64,000 nucleotides of DNA. It comes from Gluconacetobacter liquefaciens. Lineage in GTDB: Bacteria; Pseudomonadota; Alphaproteobacteria; Acetobacterales; Acetobacteraceae. The notes under the pieces are model-generated. The model was not told where the DNA came from. It did no database searches and worked only from the letters and a program-made list of their open reading frames with translations. Location: positions 1 to 64,000 of the forward strand of contig NZ_QQAW01000004.1 in NCBI RefSeq assembly GCF_003350405.1, written 5' to 3'. The position numbers and the translations under genes were made by a program. This document shows, one piece after another, positions 9,433-17,691 of this stretch (positions within the stretch are counted from its first letter, which is position 1; every line of letters begins with the position of its first letter).

Positions 9433-10535
9433 GCGCGCGTCCTCCATCGCCGGCACGCCACGTCCTGATCGGCTATCTCACCCGCGAACTGCTCGGACGA
9501 ATCCTGACGACGGCCGCTATCCTGCTGGCACTTATGGAAGTCCTGGCGCTGCTGGAACAATTGACCCCGATCCTGGAACGACACCAGGGCGCACGCGGCA
9601 TCGCCTATTACATGCTGCTGCACGCACCGCTGCTGGTGGGCGGCACCCTGCCGCTGGCGGTCCTGATCGGCTCACTGGTCCTGCTGATACAGATGACGAC
9701 CGGCAGCGAGATCGCGATCCTGCGCGCCGCCGGCCTGACCACCCCCGGCCTGACCCGCCTGATGCTGCCGGCGATCCTCGCGCTCGGCGTTGCCGGCGCC
9801 CTGATCGACGATCAGATCACCCCGCGCACCGAACGGGCGCTGGCAAGCTGGTGGAACCGCACCGATCCCCATCCCGAAGCCGGGCACGGCTTCTGGTTCC
9901 GCTCAGGCATGACGCTGGCGGATATCGGCTATGTGGCGCAAGGCGGCACGACCGTCACCCATGTCGACCTGTATCAGCGCGACCCGAACGGCCGGCTGCT
10001 TCGCACCGTTCACCTGAACACGCTTCGCTATGCACACGGCACCTGGATCGGCGATGGCGGCCGCAGCCTGGAGCCGACGGGGGCTACCGTCCGCACGGCC
10101 ACGCTCCTGCCGGCACCGGCTGTGGACCATGGCTGGCCGGCCGGGCTGCGCCCCACGGACATGATCCGGCTGTCGATGGACACGCCCCCGCTTTCCGTCG
10201 CCACCATCATCGCGATCCTGCGCGGGCACGCACCCGCGTCACAGCCGCCGGCGGCCCTGCGCACCGCACTGCTGGCACGGCTGCTCACCCCCTTCAGCTT
10301 TGCGGTAATGCTGTTATTGGCCCTGCCGGTGGTCTATATCCCACCACGAAGCGGAACGCGGAGCTGGCTGCCGGTCTGGTGCCTGGGCGCCGGCCTGCTG
10401 TTCGTGGTCTTCCAGGGCATGCTGCGGGCGCTGGGCAATGCCGGCACGCTGCCCGCCCCGGCGGCGACGCTACCCGGCATCGTCATCTTTACGCTCGCCG
10501 TCTGTGCCCTGGTGTTGAGGATTGAAGAGAGATGA
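9429..10535 (+). CDS. lptG: LptG-type lipid export permease
   Basis: This is a 368-aa partner of the preceding LptF, with the same layout: helices near residues 25-45, 60-85 and 100-125, a periplasmic domain, and three C-terminal helices. The cytoplasmic segment TTGSEIAILRAAGL matches the coupling helix that contacts LptB in this family. The ATG at 9429 overlaps the lptF stop (ATGA), showing translational coupling. Its own stop overlaps the hydroxylase start in the same way, tying a lipid permease to a lipid-modifying enzyme. LPS is the default substrate; a sphingolipid is the alternative suggested by context. Confidence 0.8.
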   Translation: MSARPPSPARHVLIGYLTRELLGRILTTAAILLALMEVLALLEQLTPILERHQGARGIAYYMLLHAPLLVGGTLPLAVLIGSLVLLIQMTTGSEIAILRAAGLTTPGLTRLMLPAILALGVAGALIDDQITPRTERALASWWNRTDPHPEAGHGFWFRSGMTLADIGYVAQGGTTVTHVDLYQRDPNGRLLRTVHLNTLRYAHGTWIGDGGRSLEPTGATVRTATLLPAPAVDHGWPAGLRPTDMIRLSMDTPPLSVATIIAILRGHAPASQPPAALRTALLARLLTPFSFAVMLLLALPVVYIPPRSGTRSWLPVWCLGAGLLFVVFQGMLRALGNAGTLPAPAATLPGIVIFTLAVCALVLRIEER

Positions 10536-11311
10536 TCGGCACGACCCTACACAACACGTCTCTGCGCACCGGCCGGAGCTTCGACCTGGGGAAGATGAAT
10601 CTCCGCCAGTTGTGGATCGCCTACCTGACCTATCCGACGATCCTGCTCTACATCGTTCTGGCCGTGATCAGCTTCGTCGTCCTGGCGCGGAATTTCCCCG
10701 GCATCGGCCCGACCCTGATCGCCGCAGGCGCCGTCGTCGCGGTCTACCCGCTGGCGTGGTACATGATCCATCGCTTCATCCTGCACGGCCGCTTCCTCTA
10801 CCGGATGAAATGGACGGCAACGCTGTGGAAGCGCATCCATTTCGACCATCATCAGGACCCGCACCTGCTGGACGTTCTGTTCGGCTCGCCGCTGAACACG
10901 ATTCCCACCATCGCGATCATCACCCTGCCGATCGGCTACCTGATCGGCAATGTCGGGGGTGCCGCGGCGGCCATGGGCACCGGGCTGGTCATTACCTGCA
11001 TCTACGAATTCTTCCACTGCATCCAGCACCTCAACTACAAGCCGCGGATGCGCTGGATCCAGAAGATGAAGCAGCGCCACGTCCTGCATCATTTCCATGA
11101 CGAGGACGGCAATTACGGCATCACCAGCTTCGTCGTCGACCGCGCCTTCGGCACCTATTATGTCGACGCCCGCGCACGGCCACGCAGCCCGCACGTCTTC
11201 AACCTGGGCTACGACCTGGAAGAAGCCAACCGCTATCCCTGGGTGATGGAACAGACCGGGGCGCCGCCGCGCGACCGGCCCGACGGCGCAACCTCGCGGA
11301 ACGCGGCGTGA
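10532..11311 (+). CDS. Fatty acid hydroxylase / sterol desaturase superfamily protein
   Basis: This 259-aa integral membrane di-iron enzyme has the histidine boxes of the fatty acid hydroxylase superfamily: HRFILH near residue 88, HFDHHQDPH, HCIQH and HVLHHFH. It has about four hydrophobic segments. Members insert hydroxyl groups into acyl chains or sphingoid bases. Acetic acid bacteria are rich in 2-hydroxy fatty acids, much of it in sphingolipids, so 2-hydroxylation of the ceramide acyl chain or C4 hydroxylation of the long-chain base are the leading ideas. The start ATG overlaps the lptG stop, and its end overlaps the GTG start of the next gene. Confidence 0.8.
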   Translation: MIGTTLHNTSLRTGRSFDLGKMNLRQLWIAYLTYPTILLYIVLAVISFVVLARNFPGIGPTLIAAGAVVAVYPLAWYMIHRFILHGRFLYRMKWTATLWKRIHFDHHQDPHLLDVLFGSPLNTIPTIAIITLPIGYLIGNVGGAAAAMGTGLVITCIYEFFHCIQHLNYKPRMRWIQKMKQRHVLHHFHDEDGNYGITSFVVDRAFGTYYVDARARPRSPHVFNLGYDLEEANRYPWVMEQTGAPPRDRPDGATSRNAA

Positions 11312-12099
11312 CCTCCACCCAACCCGCGCCCGGCCCGCTGACCGTCCTGGTCCTGGCCGGCACCCGCGCCGGTACGGCGGACCCGATGGCCACCGCCGCC
11401 AACGTCTCGCACAAGGCGATCCTGCCCGTGGCCGGCCGGCCCATGATCGCGCGCGTGCTCGATGCGCTCGCCGCCTGCCCACGCATCCGCCGCATCGTCA
11501 TCAGTATCGAAACCCCAGGCATCCTGGAGGGGCTCGAACTCGACCATCCGGTGGATTTCCTGCCCCCCGCCGCCGGCCCCAGCGCCAGCGTGATGGCGGC
11601 CCTGCGCACGCTCGGCACCCCTCTGCTGGTCACCACCGCCGACCACGCCCTGCTGCGCCCGGAATGGATCGAAACCTTCCTCGATTCCGTCGATGCGCAC
11701 TGCGACATGGCCGCGGCCGTGGCGATGGAGGCCGACATCGCGCGCGATGTCCCCGGCACGAAACGCACGATGATCCGCTTGGCCGACGGGGCCTTTTCCG
11801 GCTGCAACCTGTTCCTGTTCCGCACGCCCGCCTCGATCGGCGTCGTGGAACTGTGGCAGCGGATCGAACAGGAGCGCAAACGGCCGATCCGCATGGCGCG
11901 CCTGCTGGGGATCGGAACCTTGCTGCGCTACATGACCGGCGGCCTCACCCGCTCAGCCCTGTGCGCCCGGGTAGGCAGCCTGAGCCAGGCCGCAGTCAGG
12001 CTGGTCCCCCTGCCCGACGGCCGCGCCGCCGTGGATGTCGACAAGCCCGCCGATCTGCTCCTGGTCGAATCCCTGCTCCGGAATCCCGCCGCCTCCTGA
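11308..12099 (+). CDS. Nucleotidyltransferase (MobA/GlmU-like NTP transferase)
   Basis: This 263-aa protein has a nucleotidyltransferase Rossmann-like core. VLVLAGTRAG near residue 12 corresponds to the LAxGxGTR nucleotide loop, SHKAILPVAGRPMI contains the conserved lysine, and TTADHALL resembles the metal-binding TxGD/ADxP strand. Enzymes of this type activate sugars, polyols or small alcohols with NTP. The GTG at 11308 overlaps the hydroxylase stop (GTGA), so it belongs to the lptFG-hydroxylase operon. It may make the activated headgroup used by the nearby transferases; the substrate is unknown. Confidence 0.65.
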   Translation: MTSTQPAPGPLTVLVLAGTRAGTADPMATAANVSHKAILPVAGRPMIARVLDALAACPRIRRIVISIETPGILEGLELDHPVDFLPPAAGPSASVMAALRTLGTPLLVTTADHALLRPEWIETFLDSVDAHCDMAAAVAMEADIARDVPGTKRTMIRLADGAFSGCNLFLFRTPASIGVVELWQRIEQERKRPIRMARLLGIGTLLRYMTGGLTRSALCARVGSLSQAAVRLVPLPDGRAAVDVDKPADLLLVESLLRNPAAS

Positions 12100-12104
12100 C
12101 CCCC

Positions 12105-13190
12105 ATGCGCATCGCCTACATCATCAACTCCCTGGAGGGTGGCGGCGCAGCCTTCCCCGTGCCCGACATCGCCGGTGTCCTCCGCCGCGCCGGGCACGAA
12201 GTCGCCGTCTTCGCGCTGCAACGCCGCGACGGCCGCGCCTTGGCGGCCTTGCAGGCAGCCGGCCTATCGGTCGAAATCTGCCCCGGCGGGCGGCGCGACC
12301 ACCTGGCCGCCCTGCGCTGGCTGAACCACCAGATCGCCCAGTGGCAGCCCCACCTGATCTGGACCTCCCTCACCAGGGCAACGGTGATGGGCCAGATCGT
12401 CGGGCTGAGGCGTCGTATCCCAGTCGTAAGCTGGCAGCACTCCGCCGGATTGAGCCCCGCCAACACCCGCCTCCTGCGCAGCACCCGTCGTCTGAGCCGG
12501 ATGTGGGTCGCCGATTCCACCTGCGTGCTGGATTTCATGCACCGCAGGCTGCACATTCCGGCCGACCGCGCCGCCTTGTGGCCAATCTTCCGCGCCGATC
12601 CAAACTGCCCGGCCGCCCGCCCATGGCAGGCGGGCGAGATCGTGCGGATCGGCTCACTGGGGCGTCTGCACCCGGTCAAGGGTTACGATATCCTGTGCCA
12701 CGCCCTGGCGCTGCTAAAGACCGACCCGTCGCTGCCGCCCTTCGAGGTCACCATTGCCGGAGAAGGCGACGCCCGCCCCCAGATCGAGAACCTGATCCGC
12801 GAACACGACCTGAGTACACTGCGTCTGGCAGGCTTCACCAACGCGGTGCCGCACTTCCTCGCCACCCAGCACGGCTACGTCCAGCCCTCGCGCCATGAAG
12901 GATTGTGCATCGGCGTGCACCAGGCCATGCAGGCCGGACTGCCACCGATCGCCTCGGCCGTCGGCGAAATCCGCTACACGGTGCAGGACGGCATCTCCGG
13001 CCTGCTGGTGCCACCTGTCGACCCCACAGCCCTGGCCGAGGCGCTGGCCAGCATGCTGCGCCAGCCCCATTCACTCGCCACCATGGGCCACGCCGCGCGC
13101 ACCCGCGTGCAGGACCTGTTCGCCCCCGAACGGTTCGACGCCGCCGGCCTGGCCATCCTGGACCGCATCGCCGCGTCGCCGCGCGGCTGA
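12105..13190 (+). CDS. GT4-family glycosyltransferase
   Basis: This is a 361-aa GT-B glycosyltransferase. The N-terminus INSLEGGGA is the usual acceptor-domain loop. IGSLGRLHPVKGYDILCHAL near residue 185 and the C-terminal HEGLCIGVHQAMQAGLP are typical of GT4. In the EX7E donor motif the second glutamate is glutamine here (E-7 residues-Q), an uncommon substitution. The ATG at 12105 lies 5 bp after the upstream stop. It probably acts at the cytoplasmic membrane face. The operon context suggests a lipid headgroup acceptor, but exopolysaccharide or LPS core are alternatives. Confidence 0.78.
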   Translation: MRIAYIINSLEGGGAAFPVPDIAGVLRRAGHEVAVFALQRRDGRALAALQAAGLSVEICPGGRRDHLAALRWLNHQIAQWQPHLIWTSLTRATVMGQIVGLRRRIPVVSWQHSAGLSPANTRLLRSTRRLSRMWVADSTCVLDFMHRRLHIPADRAALWPIFRADPNCPAARPWQAGEIVRIGSLGRLHPVKGYDILCHALALLKTDPSLPPFEVTIAGEGDARPQIENLIREHDLSTLRLAGFTNAVPHFLATQHGYVQPSRHEGLCIGVHQAMQAGLPPIASAVGEIRYTVQDGISGLLVPPVDPTALAEALASMLRQPHSLATMGHAARTRVQDLFAPERFDAAGLAILDRIAASPRG

Positions 13191-13197
13191 CCACGTT

Positions 13198-14127
13198 CTA
13201 CCCGCCCGCGCCCGTCCCGATCATCCGCCGGCCCAAACGGTCCAACGCGATCGCGATCCGGCGCGGAGACCGGCTGATCCGCTTCGCATCGACCAGCGTC
13301 ACCTCCCCAGCCGCAGACAGTGTGTGCAACCCGTCGGTATAAGGCGTCCACTCCGACGCCGGGGCGATCGGGGGGCCAGCCTGACCGACGAAATGCCTCG
13401 TCCCCAGATCGGTCACCGTCAGTGGCACGATCGCCCCGCCATACGTGTTCGTACAGTCCTGCGTCGGCAGAATGACCCGCCCATCGACCAGCAGCGGCGT
13501 GCCCCCCGGCCGCGCACTCCGACGATCCCGCCGGACCGGATTGCCGGGATGCGGATGCCACGGTCCCCGCAACGTATCGGCCCAGGCTACATGCAGCAGG
13601 CTCTGCCTGTCTTCGCCCGACCCACCGGAGGGGCTGTAGAACATCCACCACCGGCCATCGATTTGCACCGGCGAAGCGTCGATCGCCGCTTCGGGAAAGA
13701 CGAAATCCGGCACCCTCTCCCAGCGATCGGGAAAGGAGACGGCGCGATACAGCGTCAGCCGGCCAGAGCGATAGGCTTCGGGCAGCAGATAGATCTCGTC
13801 TCCCTCGGCAATCACCACCGGGTAGGACAGATGCCACGGCTCGGACAACACGGGCCGCGCCTCCAGAAGCCGCATGCCGCGATCGAAGACGAAAACGTCG
13901 ATCCGACCGATCCGGACCCGGTAATCATAAGCCTCGACGAACAGATACAGCCGATCATCCCGCCACAGCCCGAACGGATCGGCGAGAAACCGGAACGGCC
14001 CCGGATCCGGCAACCAGGTCACCGGCAACCCGGCGACGTCGCCATGCCTCAGGATGTCGGACATCGGGCAGGACAGAATACCCGTCCGCCAGATATCGGT
14101 GCGCAGGAGGCCCATGCCCGCTCCCAT
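13198..14127 (-). CDS. GIPT1 N-terminal-domain-like propeller protein (putative glycosphingolipid enzyme)
   Basis: This 309-aa protein resembles the five-bladed propeller found at the N-terminus of plant glucosamine inositolphosphorylceramide transferase 1 and in bacterial polysaccharide clusters. Characteristic stretches are FRFLADPFGLW near residue 45, LYLFVEAYD, HLSYPVVIAEGDEIYLLPE and EAAIDASPVQIDGRWWMFY. The fold is shared with GH43-like propellers, so the molecular role could be sugar binding, transfer or hydrolysis. It is encoded opposite to and convergent with the GT4 gene, 7 bp apart. An internal start (MSDILRHG, about 14061) is possible. The family link to inositolphosphorylceramide glycosylation is notable beside Spt, but does not prove the substrate. 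Confidence 0.6.
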   Translation of the reverse strand: MGAGMGLLRTDIWRTGILSCPMSDILRHGDVAGLPVTWLPDPGPFRFLADPFGLWRDDRLYLFVEAYDYRVRIGRIDVFVFDRGMRLLEARPVLSEPWHLSYPVVIAEGDEIYLLPEAYRSGRLTLYRAVSFPDRWERVPDFVFPEAAIDASPVQIDGRWWMFYSPSGGSGEDRQSLLHVAWADTLRGPWHPHPGNPVRRDRRSARPGGTPLLVDGRVILPTQDCTNTYGGAIVPLTVTDLGTRHFVGQAGPPIAPASEWTPYTDGLHTLSAAGEVTLVDAKRISRSPRRIAIALDRLGRRMIGTGAGG

Positions 14128-14224
14128 GCTGCAATGCCGCCCCTGTGACGGCCGCCAAGCGGTCTATCCCATCAGACCCGGTTCGCAAACCGCGCCGGTC
14201 GTGACGCGCCGTCCCACCCGTGGC

Positions 14225-14734
14225 ATGGTGCGCCCGATGCCCATCGACCCCGTCCAGAACCAGATCGCCATCCGCCGCGCGGTCAATCATCTCTGCGGCC
14301 AGATGGGCTGGGCGGCGCTGAACGAACTGGTCCTGCCGGATGGCCGTCGCGCCGATGTCATGGCCCTGCGGCCGGACAACGGTTTCGTGTGTATCGAGAT
14401 CAAATCCGGCCCGCGCGATTTTCTCACCGACCAGAAATGGACCTGCTACCACGATTGGTGCGACCAGCTTTTCTTCGCCGTCGATCGCACCTTTCCCCTC
14501 TCCCTGCTGCCCGAGGCAACCGGGATCATGGTCGCGGACACCGATACGGTGCCCGCCGGCCTGAACGTGATCGCCGAAGCCGCCATCCTGCGCTCTCCCG
14601 TCCCGACCGCCCTGGCCGCCGCCCGTCGGCGCAAGCTGACATGGCTGTTCGCCACCCAGGCGGCCGGCCGGCTGGCCCGCCTGGACGACCCCGCCATCAC
14701 GACCGCCCTGCGCACCGCCCGGCGGGTCGAATGA
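14225..14734 (+). CDS. mmcB: MmcB family DNA repair protein
   Basis: This is a 169-aa nuclease-fold protein matching alphaproteobacterial MmcB (DUF4180-like, PD-(D/E)XK). GRRADVMAL followed by CIEIKSGPRDFLTDQKW supplies the D...ExK core, and YHDWCDQLFFAV follows. MmcB acts in damage repair with the ImuABC mutasome in Caulobacter. The ATG at 14225 (MVRPMPIDP) is chosen; the ATG at 14237 is equally usable, while longer starts lack family-like sequence. It precedes the inositol-monophosphatase-family gene by 38 bp. Confidence 0.78.
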   Translation: MVRPMPIDPVQNQIAIRRAVNHLCGQMGWAALNELVLPDGRRADVMALRPDNGFVCIEIKSGPRDFLTDQKWTCYHDWCDQLFFAVDRTFPLSLLPEATGIMVADTDTVPAGLNVIAEAAILRSPVPTALAAARRRKLTWLFATQAAGRLARLDDPAITTALRTARRVE

Positions 14735-14772
14735 TACCACACCGCCCCTCCCCCACGCTGAAAGGTTCCCCG

Positions 14773-15564
14773 ATGTCCGATGCCGCCATCCTGTGCCGGT
14801 TCGAGGCCGCGCGCTCCATCGTCCGTGATGCGGCCGATCTGGCCATGGCGATGCGCCCGCCGCCGGGCGGCCCGTCGGGCAAACAGAAAAGCGCCCAGGA
14901 CTGGCTGACCGAAGCCGACGGCGCGGTCGAGGCCCTGATCTCCGAACGGATCGGCGCCCTGTTCCCCGAGGACGGCTTCCAGGGCGAGGAAGAAGGGCGC
15001 ACCCGCACCGGGCGCCTGCGCTGGGTGGTCGACCCGATCGACGGCACGTCGAACTACGCGCGCGGCCGTTCGCGCTGGTGCGTCTCGCTGGGCCTGATGG
15101 ATGGCGACCAGCCGGTCGCCGGCATCATCCAGGCCCCGGCACTGCACGAGACCTATACCGCCGTGCGCGGTCATGGCGCCTTCCTCAACGGCCGGCCGAT
15201 CAAGGCCTCGCCGGTTACCGACACCCGATCCGCGATGGTCGAAATGGGCTGGAGCAACAAGGTGCCCGACGGCATCTACGCGGCGAAAATGGCCGCGATC
15301 CTGGAACTGGGCGCCATGCCCCGCTCCGGTGGCTCCGGCGCGCTGGCCCTGGCCGATGTCGCATGCGGCCGGCTGGACGGCTATCTGGAAATGGTCATCA
15401 ATCTGTGGGACGTCGCCGCCGCACTGGTGCTGCTGGAGGAAACCGGGGCCCGGTTCTCCCCCTTCCTGCGCGACGGCGGACTCGATCGCGGCATCACCCT
15501 GCTTGCGACGGCACCGGGAATCGCCACCGATCTGGCGGTGGCACTTGCAGTACCGCTGGACTGA
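14773..15564 (+). CDS. Inositol monophosphatase family protein (possibly histidinol-phosphatase)
   Basis: This is a 263-aa Mg-dependent, Li-sensitive-type phosphatase. The metal-binding motifs are WLTEADGAVE, GEEEGR, the signature WVVDPIDGTSNYARG near residue 84, and NLWDVAAALVLLEETG near residue 210. Members hydrolyse inositol phosphates, histidinol phosphate or PAP. The ATG at 14773 gives the family length. HisN-type histidinol phosphatases in Alphaproteobacteria look like this, so histidine synthesis is plausible. Given the sphingolipid locus upstream, an inositol phosphate substrate should not be excluded. Confidence 0.78.
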   Translation: MSDAAILCRFEAARSIVRDAADLAMAMRPPPGGPSGKQKSAQDWLTEADGAVEALISERIGALFPEDGFQGEEEGRTRTGRLRWVVDPIDGTSNYARGRSRWCVSLGLMDGDQPVAGIIQAPALHETYTAVRGHGAFLNGRPIKASPVTDTRSAMVEMGWSNKVPDGIYAAKMAAILELGAMPRSGGSGALALADVACGRLDGYLEMVINLWDVAAALVLLEETGARFSPFLRDGGLDRGITLLATAPGIATDLAVALAVPLD

Positions 15565-15761
15565 GCGGCTGCCACCAGCCATGGTTACGCCATAAAAATC
15601 CGGCAGGAGACAAGGCGCGGGCCGGAATGCCGGCCACACGCCCACTCCTGCTTCACGGTCGCGTAGCCGGGCGTTTCCGGCCGCGCGACAGCGATACGAT
15701 CTGCTCGGCATTCTGCGGCACGGACGGTCCGAAGGTCGCGCGATGCCGAAAATTATGGAGC

Positions 15762-16586
15762 ATGCCCTTGCGAGACGGTCTTTCCCGCAAAACCCTGGCC
15801 CTGGCGGCCATTGCGCTGGCGCTGCCGGCGGCGCCGGCCCTGGCTGCGGGCGAACGGCAGCAGGCCCTGGTGGACCGCGCCACCCTGACCGTGCGCGAGA
15901 TGTTCAGCGGCGCCCGCCCGGACAGCAAGATTACCCGATACATGAGCCAGGCGCGTGCGGTCATGGTCTGCCCGTCCATCTTCCGTATGTCGATCGGCTT
16001 CGGCGGCGCTGGCGGCGGCTGCGCCCTGCTGTCGCGAGACGCGCGCGGTTCCTGGTCCGATCCGGCCTTCTACACGCTCAGTTCGGCCAATGTGGGAATC
16101 CAGCTCGGCATGCAGGATTCCCAGATGATGTTCTTCGTCATGACCGATCGCGGCCTGCAGGCGTTGCTCGACAGCCAGTTCCAGTTCGGCGCCAATGCCG
16201 CCGCCTCCTTCGCGACCATGGGGTCCGGCATCGAGAGCGGCACGGCCGGCCAACGCAATACCGACATCATGGCGTTGCAGAAATCCGAGGGCCTGTTCGC
16301 CGGCGCCGCGCTGGGCGGCTCGAAACTGACGGTCAACAGCAGCGCGAACCGCGCCTACTACAACCAGATCGTCGGCCCCGAGGACATCGTCATCTCGATG
16401 CGGGTCAACAATCCCGGCGCCGACCCCCTGCGCGCCGCCTTGAGCGAAGTCCAGGCCCAGGCTACGGCCGGCGCACCCGCGGCAGCCCCGCCCGCCTACG
16501 CCCAGCCCGGCCCCGGCGCCGAACCCTCACAGGTCGCGGTACCCCCGTCCGGTCGGGTCAGCAGCCAGCCCCTCTCTCCCCCGTGA
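15762..16586 (+). CDS. SYLF/Ysc84 domain lipid-binding protein, exported
   Basis: This is a 274-aa protein with a signal peptide (hydrophobic run about residues 10-29, cleavage after ALA). The SYLF domain follows, with features such as ARAVMVCPSI, GFGGAGGGCALL, SSANVGIQLGMQ and GLFAGAALGGSKL. SYLF domains bind phosphoinositide-like or other anionic lipids. The C-terminal 50 residues are rich in Ala and Pro and probably disordered. The ATG at 15762 starts with MPLRDGLSRKT, a good signal sequence. It stands alone, converging on mltG with a hairpin between the two stops. Confidence 0.78.
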   Translation: MPLRDGLSRKTLALAAIALALPAAPALAAGERQQALVDRATLTVREMFSGARPDSKITRYMSQARAVMVCPSIFRMSIGFGGAGGGCALLSRDARGSWSDPAFYTLSSANVGIQLGMQDSQMMFFVMTDRGLQALLDSQFQFGANAAASFATMGSGIESGTAGQRNTDIMALQKSEGLFAGAALGGSKLTVNSSANRAYYNQIVGPEDIVISMRVNNPGADPLRAALSEVQAQATAGAPAAAPPAYAQPGPGAEPSQVAVPPSGRVSSQPLSPP

Positions 16587-16589
16587 AAG

Positions 16590-16607
16590 CTGACCGTACG
16601 CGGTCAG
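16590..16607. terminator. Hairpin between convergent genes
   Basis: A 7-bp perfect stem (CTGACCG with CGGTCAG) around a TACG loop lies between the stop of the SYLF gene (16586) and the stop of mltG (16610). It could end transcription in both directions. No clear T-run follows. Confidence 0.45.
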
Positions 16608-16609
16608 AT

Positions 16610-17602
16610 TCACTTGCCCGGTACCTGGCGCGCACGCCAGGTACCGACATTGCGGTTATGCTCCGCCAGGCTGCTGGCAAAGGCATGCCCCCCCCTGCCG
16701 TCGGCGACGAAATACAGCGCGTCGCTCTCGGCGGGATGCGCCACGGCCTCCAGTGACGCCAGGCCCGGCGCACAGATCGGCCCGGCCGGCAGGCCCGGCA
16801 ATGTGTAGGTGTTATAGGCACCCGGCGCGTCCAATTCGGCCCGCGTCAGGCCATGGCCCAGCGGCCCAGCCCCACGATTGATCCCATAGACCACGGTCGG
16901 ATCGGATTGCAGCCGCATGCCAAGGCGCAGCCGGTTGAGAAAGACGCGGGCCACCAGCGGGCGCTCCGCCGCAATCGCGGTCTCACGCTCCACCATCGAG
17001 GCCAGAACGACCAGCGTCCGCCGATCGGGAATCTCCGGCAAAGGCACCCGCTCACGCCAGACGGTCTCCAGCGTCGCCTCCAGGGCCGCCTGCATCCGCG
17101 CCAGCAGCGCGACACGCGGCGTCCCCCATTCATAATCATAGGTCTGCGGCAGAACGCTGCCCTCGGCCGGCGGCCCAAGCGGCGGCCCCGTCAGCACCGG
17201 CGCCCGGTCGATCAGGTCCGCCACCTGAAGCGCGGAAAACCCTTCGGGTACGGTCAGGCGATGCACCACCGGCTTGGCATGGCGCAACACGAACAACACA
17301 TCGCGGAGCGAGGCATGGGCGGGAAATTCAAGTTCGGCCGCGTGCAGAACACCATCCTGGCGGGTCAGATGCACAGCCACGCGAAACAGCAGGCCGCTGG
17401 CCCGCCCCGGCGCGATCACCCCTTCACGCTGCAAGGTGGCCGCCGTGCTGGCCAAGCCACCACGGGCGACGACCACCGCGCGGGACTCTGGCGCCGGTCC
17501 CGGCGCGCCATATTGCCACCATCCCCAGGCAGCAATCCCCCCACCTGCCACGCACATCACCAGCAGCAGGCTCAGGCTGAAAATCAGAAGACGCTTGAGC
17601 AT
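16610..17602 (-). CDS. mltG: Endolytic murein transglycosylase MltG
   Basis: This is a 330-aa YceG-family lytic transglycosylase. A single N-terminal membrane anchor (about residues 3-25) is followed by a LysM-like region and the catalytic domain. The catalytic glutamate is in LASMVERET, and LQSDPTVVYG and AYNTYTLPGLPAGPICAPG are family hallmarks. It cleaves nascent glycan strands in the periplasm and limits their length. The ATG at 17602 (MLKRLLIF) is preferred over an earlier one at 17644 because it begins right at the anchor. It follows fabF on the same strand, as is common in Alphaproteobacteria (acpP-fabF-mltG). Confidence 0.88.
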   Translation of the reverse strand: MLKRLLIFSLSLLLVMCVAGGGIAAWGWWQYGAPGPAPESRAVVVARGGLASTAATLQREGVIAPGRASGLLFRVAVHLTRQDGVLHAAELEFPAHASLRDVLFVLRHAKPVVHRLTVPEGFSALQVADLIDRAPVLTGPPLGPPAEGSVLPQTYDYEWGTPRVALLARMQAALEATLETVWRERVPLPEIPDRRTLVVLASMVERETAIAAERPLVARVFLNRLRLGMRLQSDPTVVYGINRGAGPLGHGLTRAELDAPGAYNTYTLPGLPAGPICAPGLASLEAVAHPAESDALYFVADGRGGHAFASSLAEHNRNVGTWRARQVPGK

Positions 17603-17645
17603 GATGCTCTTTTTCCGCGTCACGATGTCAAAGACAAGGGCCACC

Positions 17646-17683
17646 GGACTGACGGATCAGGCGCGTGCCTGATCCGTCAGTCC
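17646..17683. terminator. Long perfect hairpin between fabF and mltG
   Basis: A 17-bp perfect inverted repeat (left arm 17646-17662, right arm 17667-17683) surrounds a 4-nt loop. It lies just after the fabF stop and before mltG on the minus strand. There is no T-tract on the minus-strand 3' side, so it may be a processing or partial termination signal rather than a classic intrinsic terminator. Confidence 0.55.
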
Positions 17684-17691
17684 GCGCAGGG

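Noticed and set aside
16620-16645. 11-bp perfect palindrome near the mltG 3' end
   Set aside because: It lies within the coding sequence of the MltG C-terminus and the nearby 16590-16607 hairpin is the better terminator candidate.
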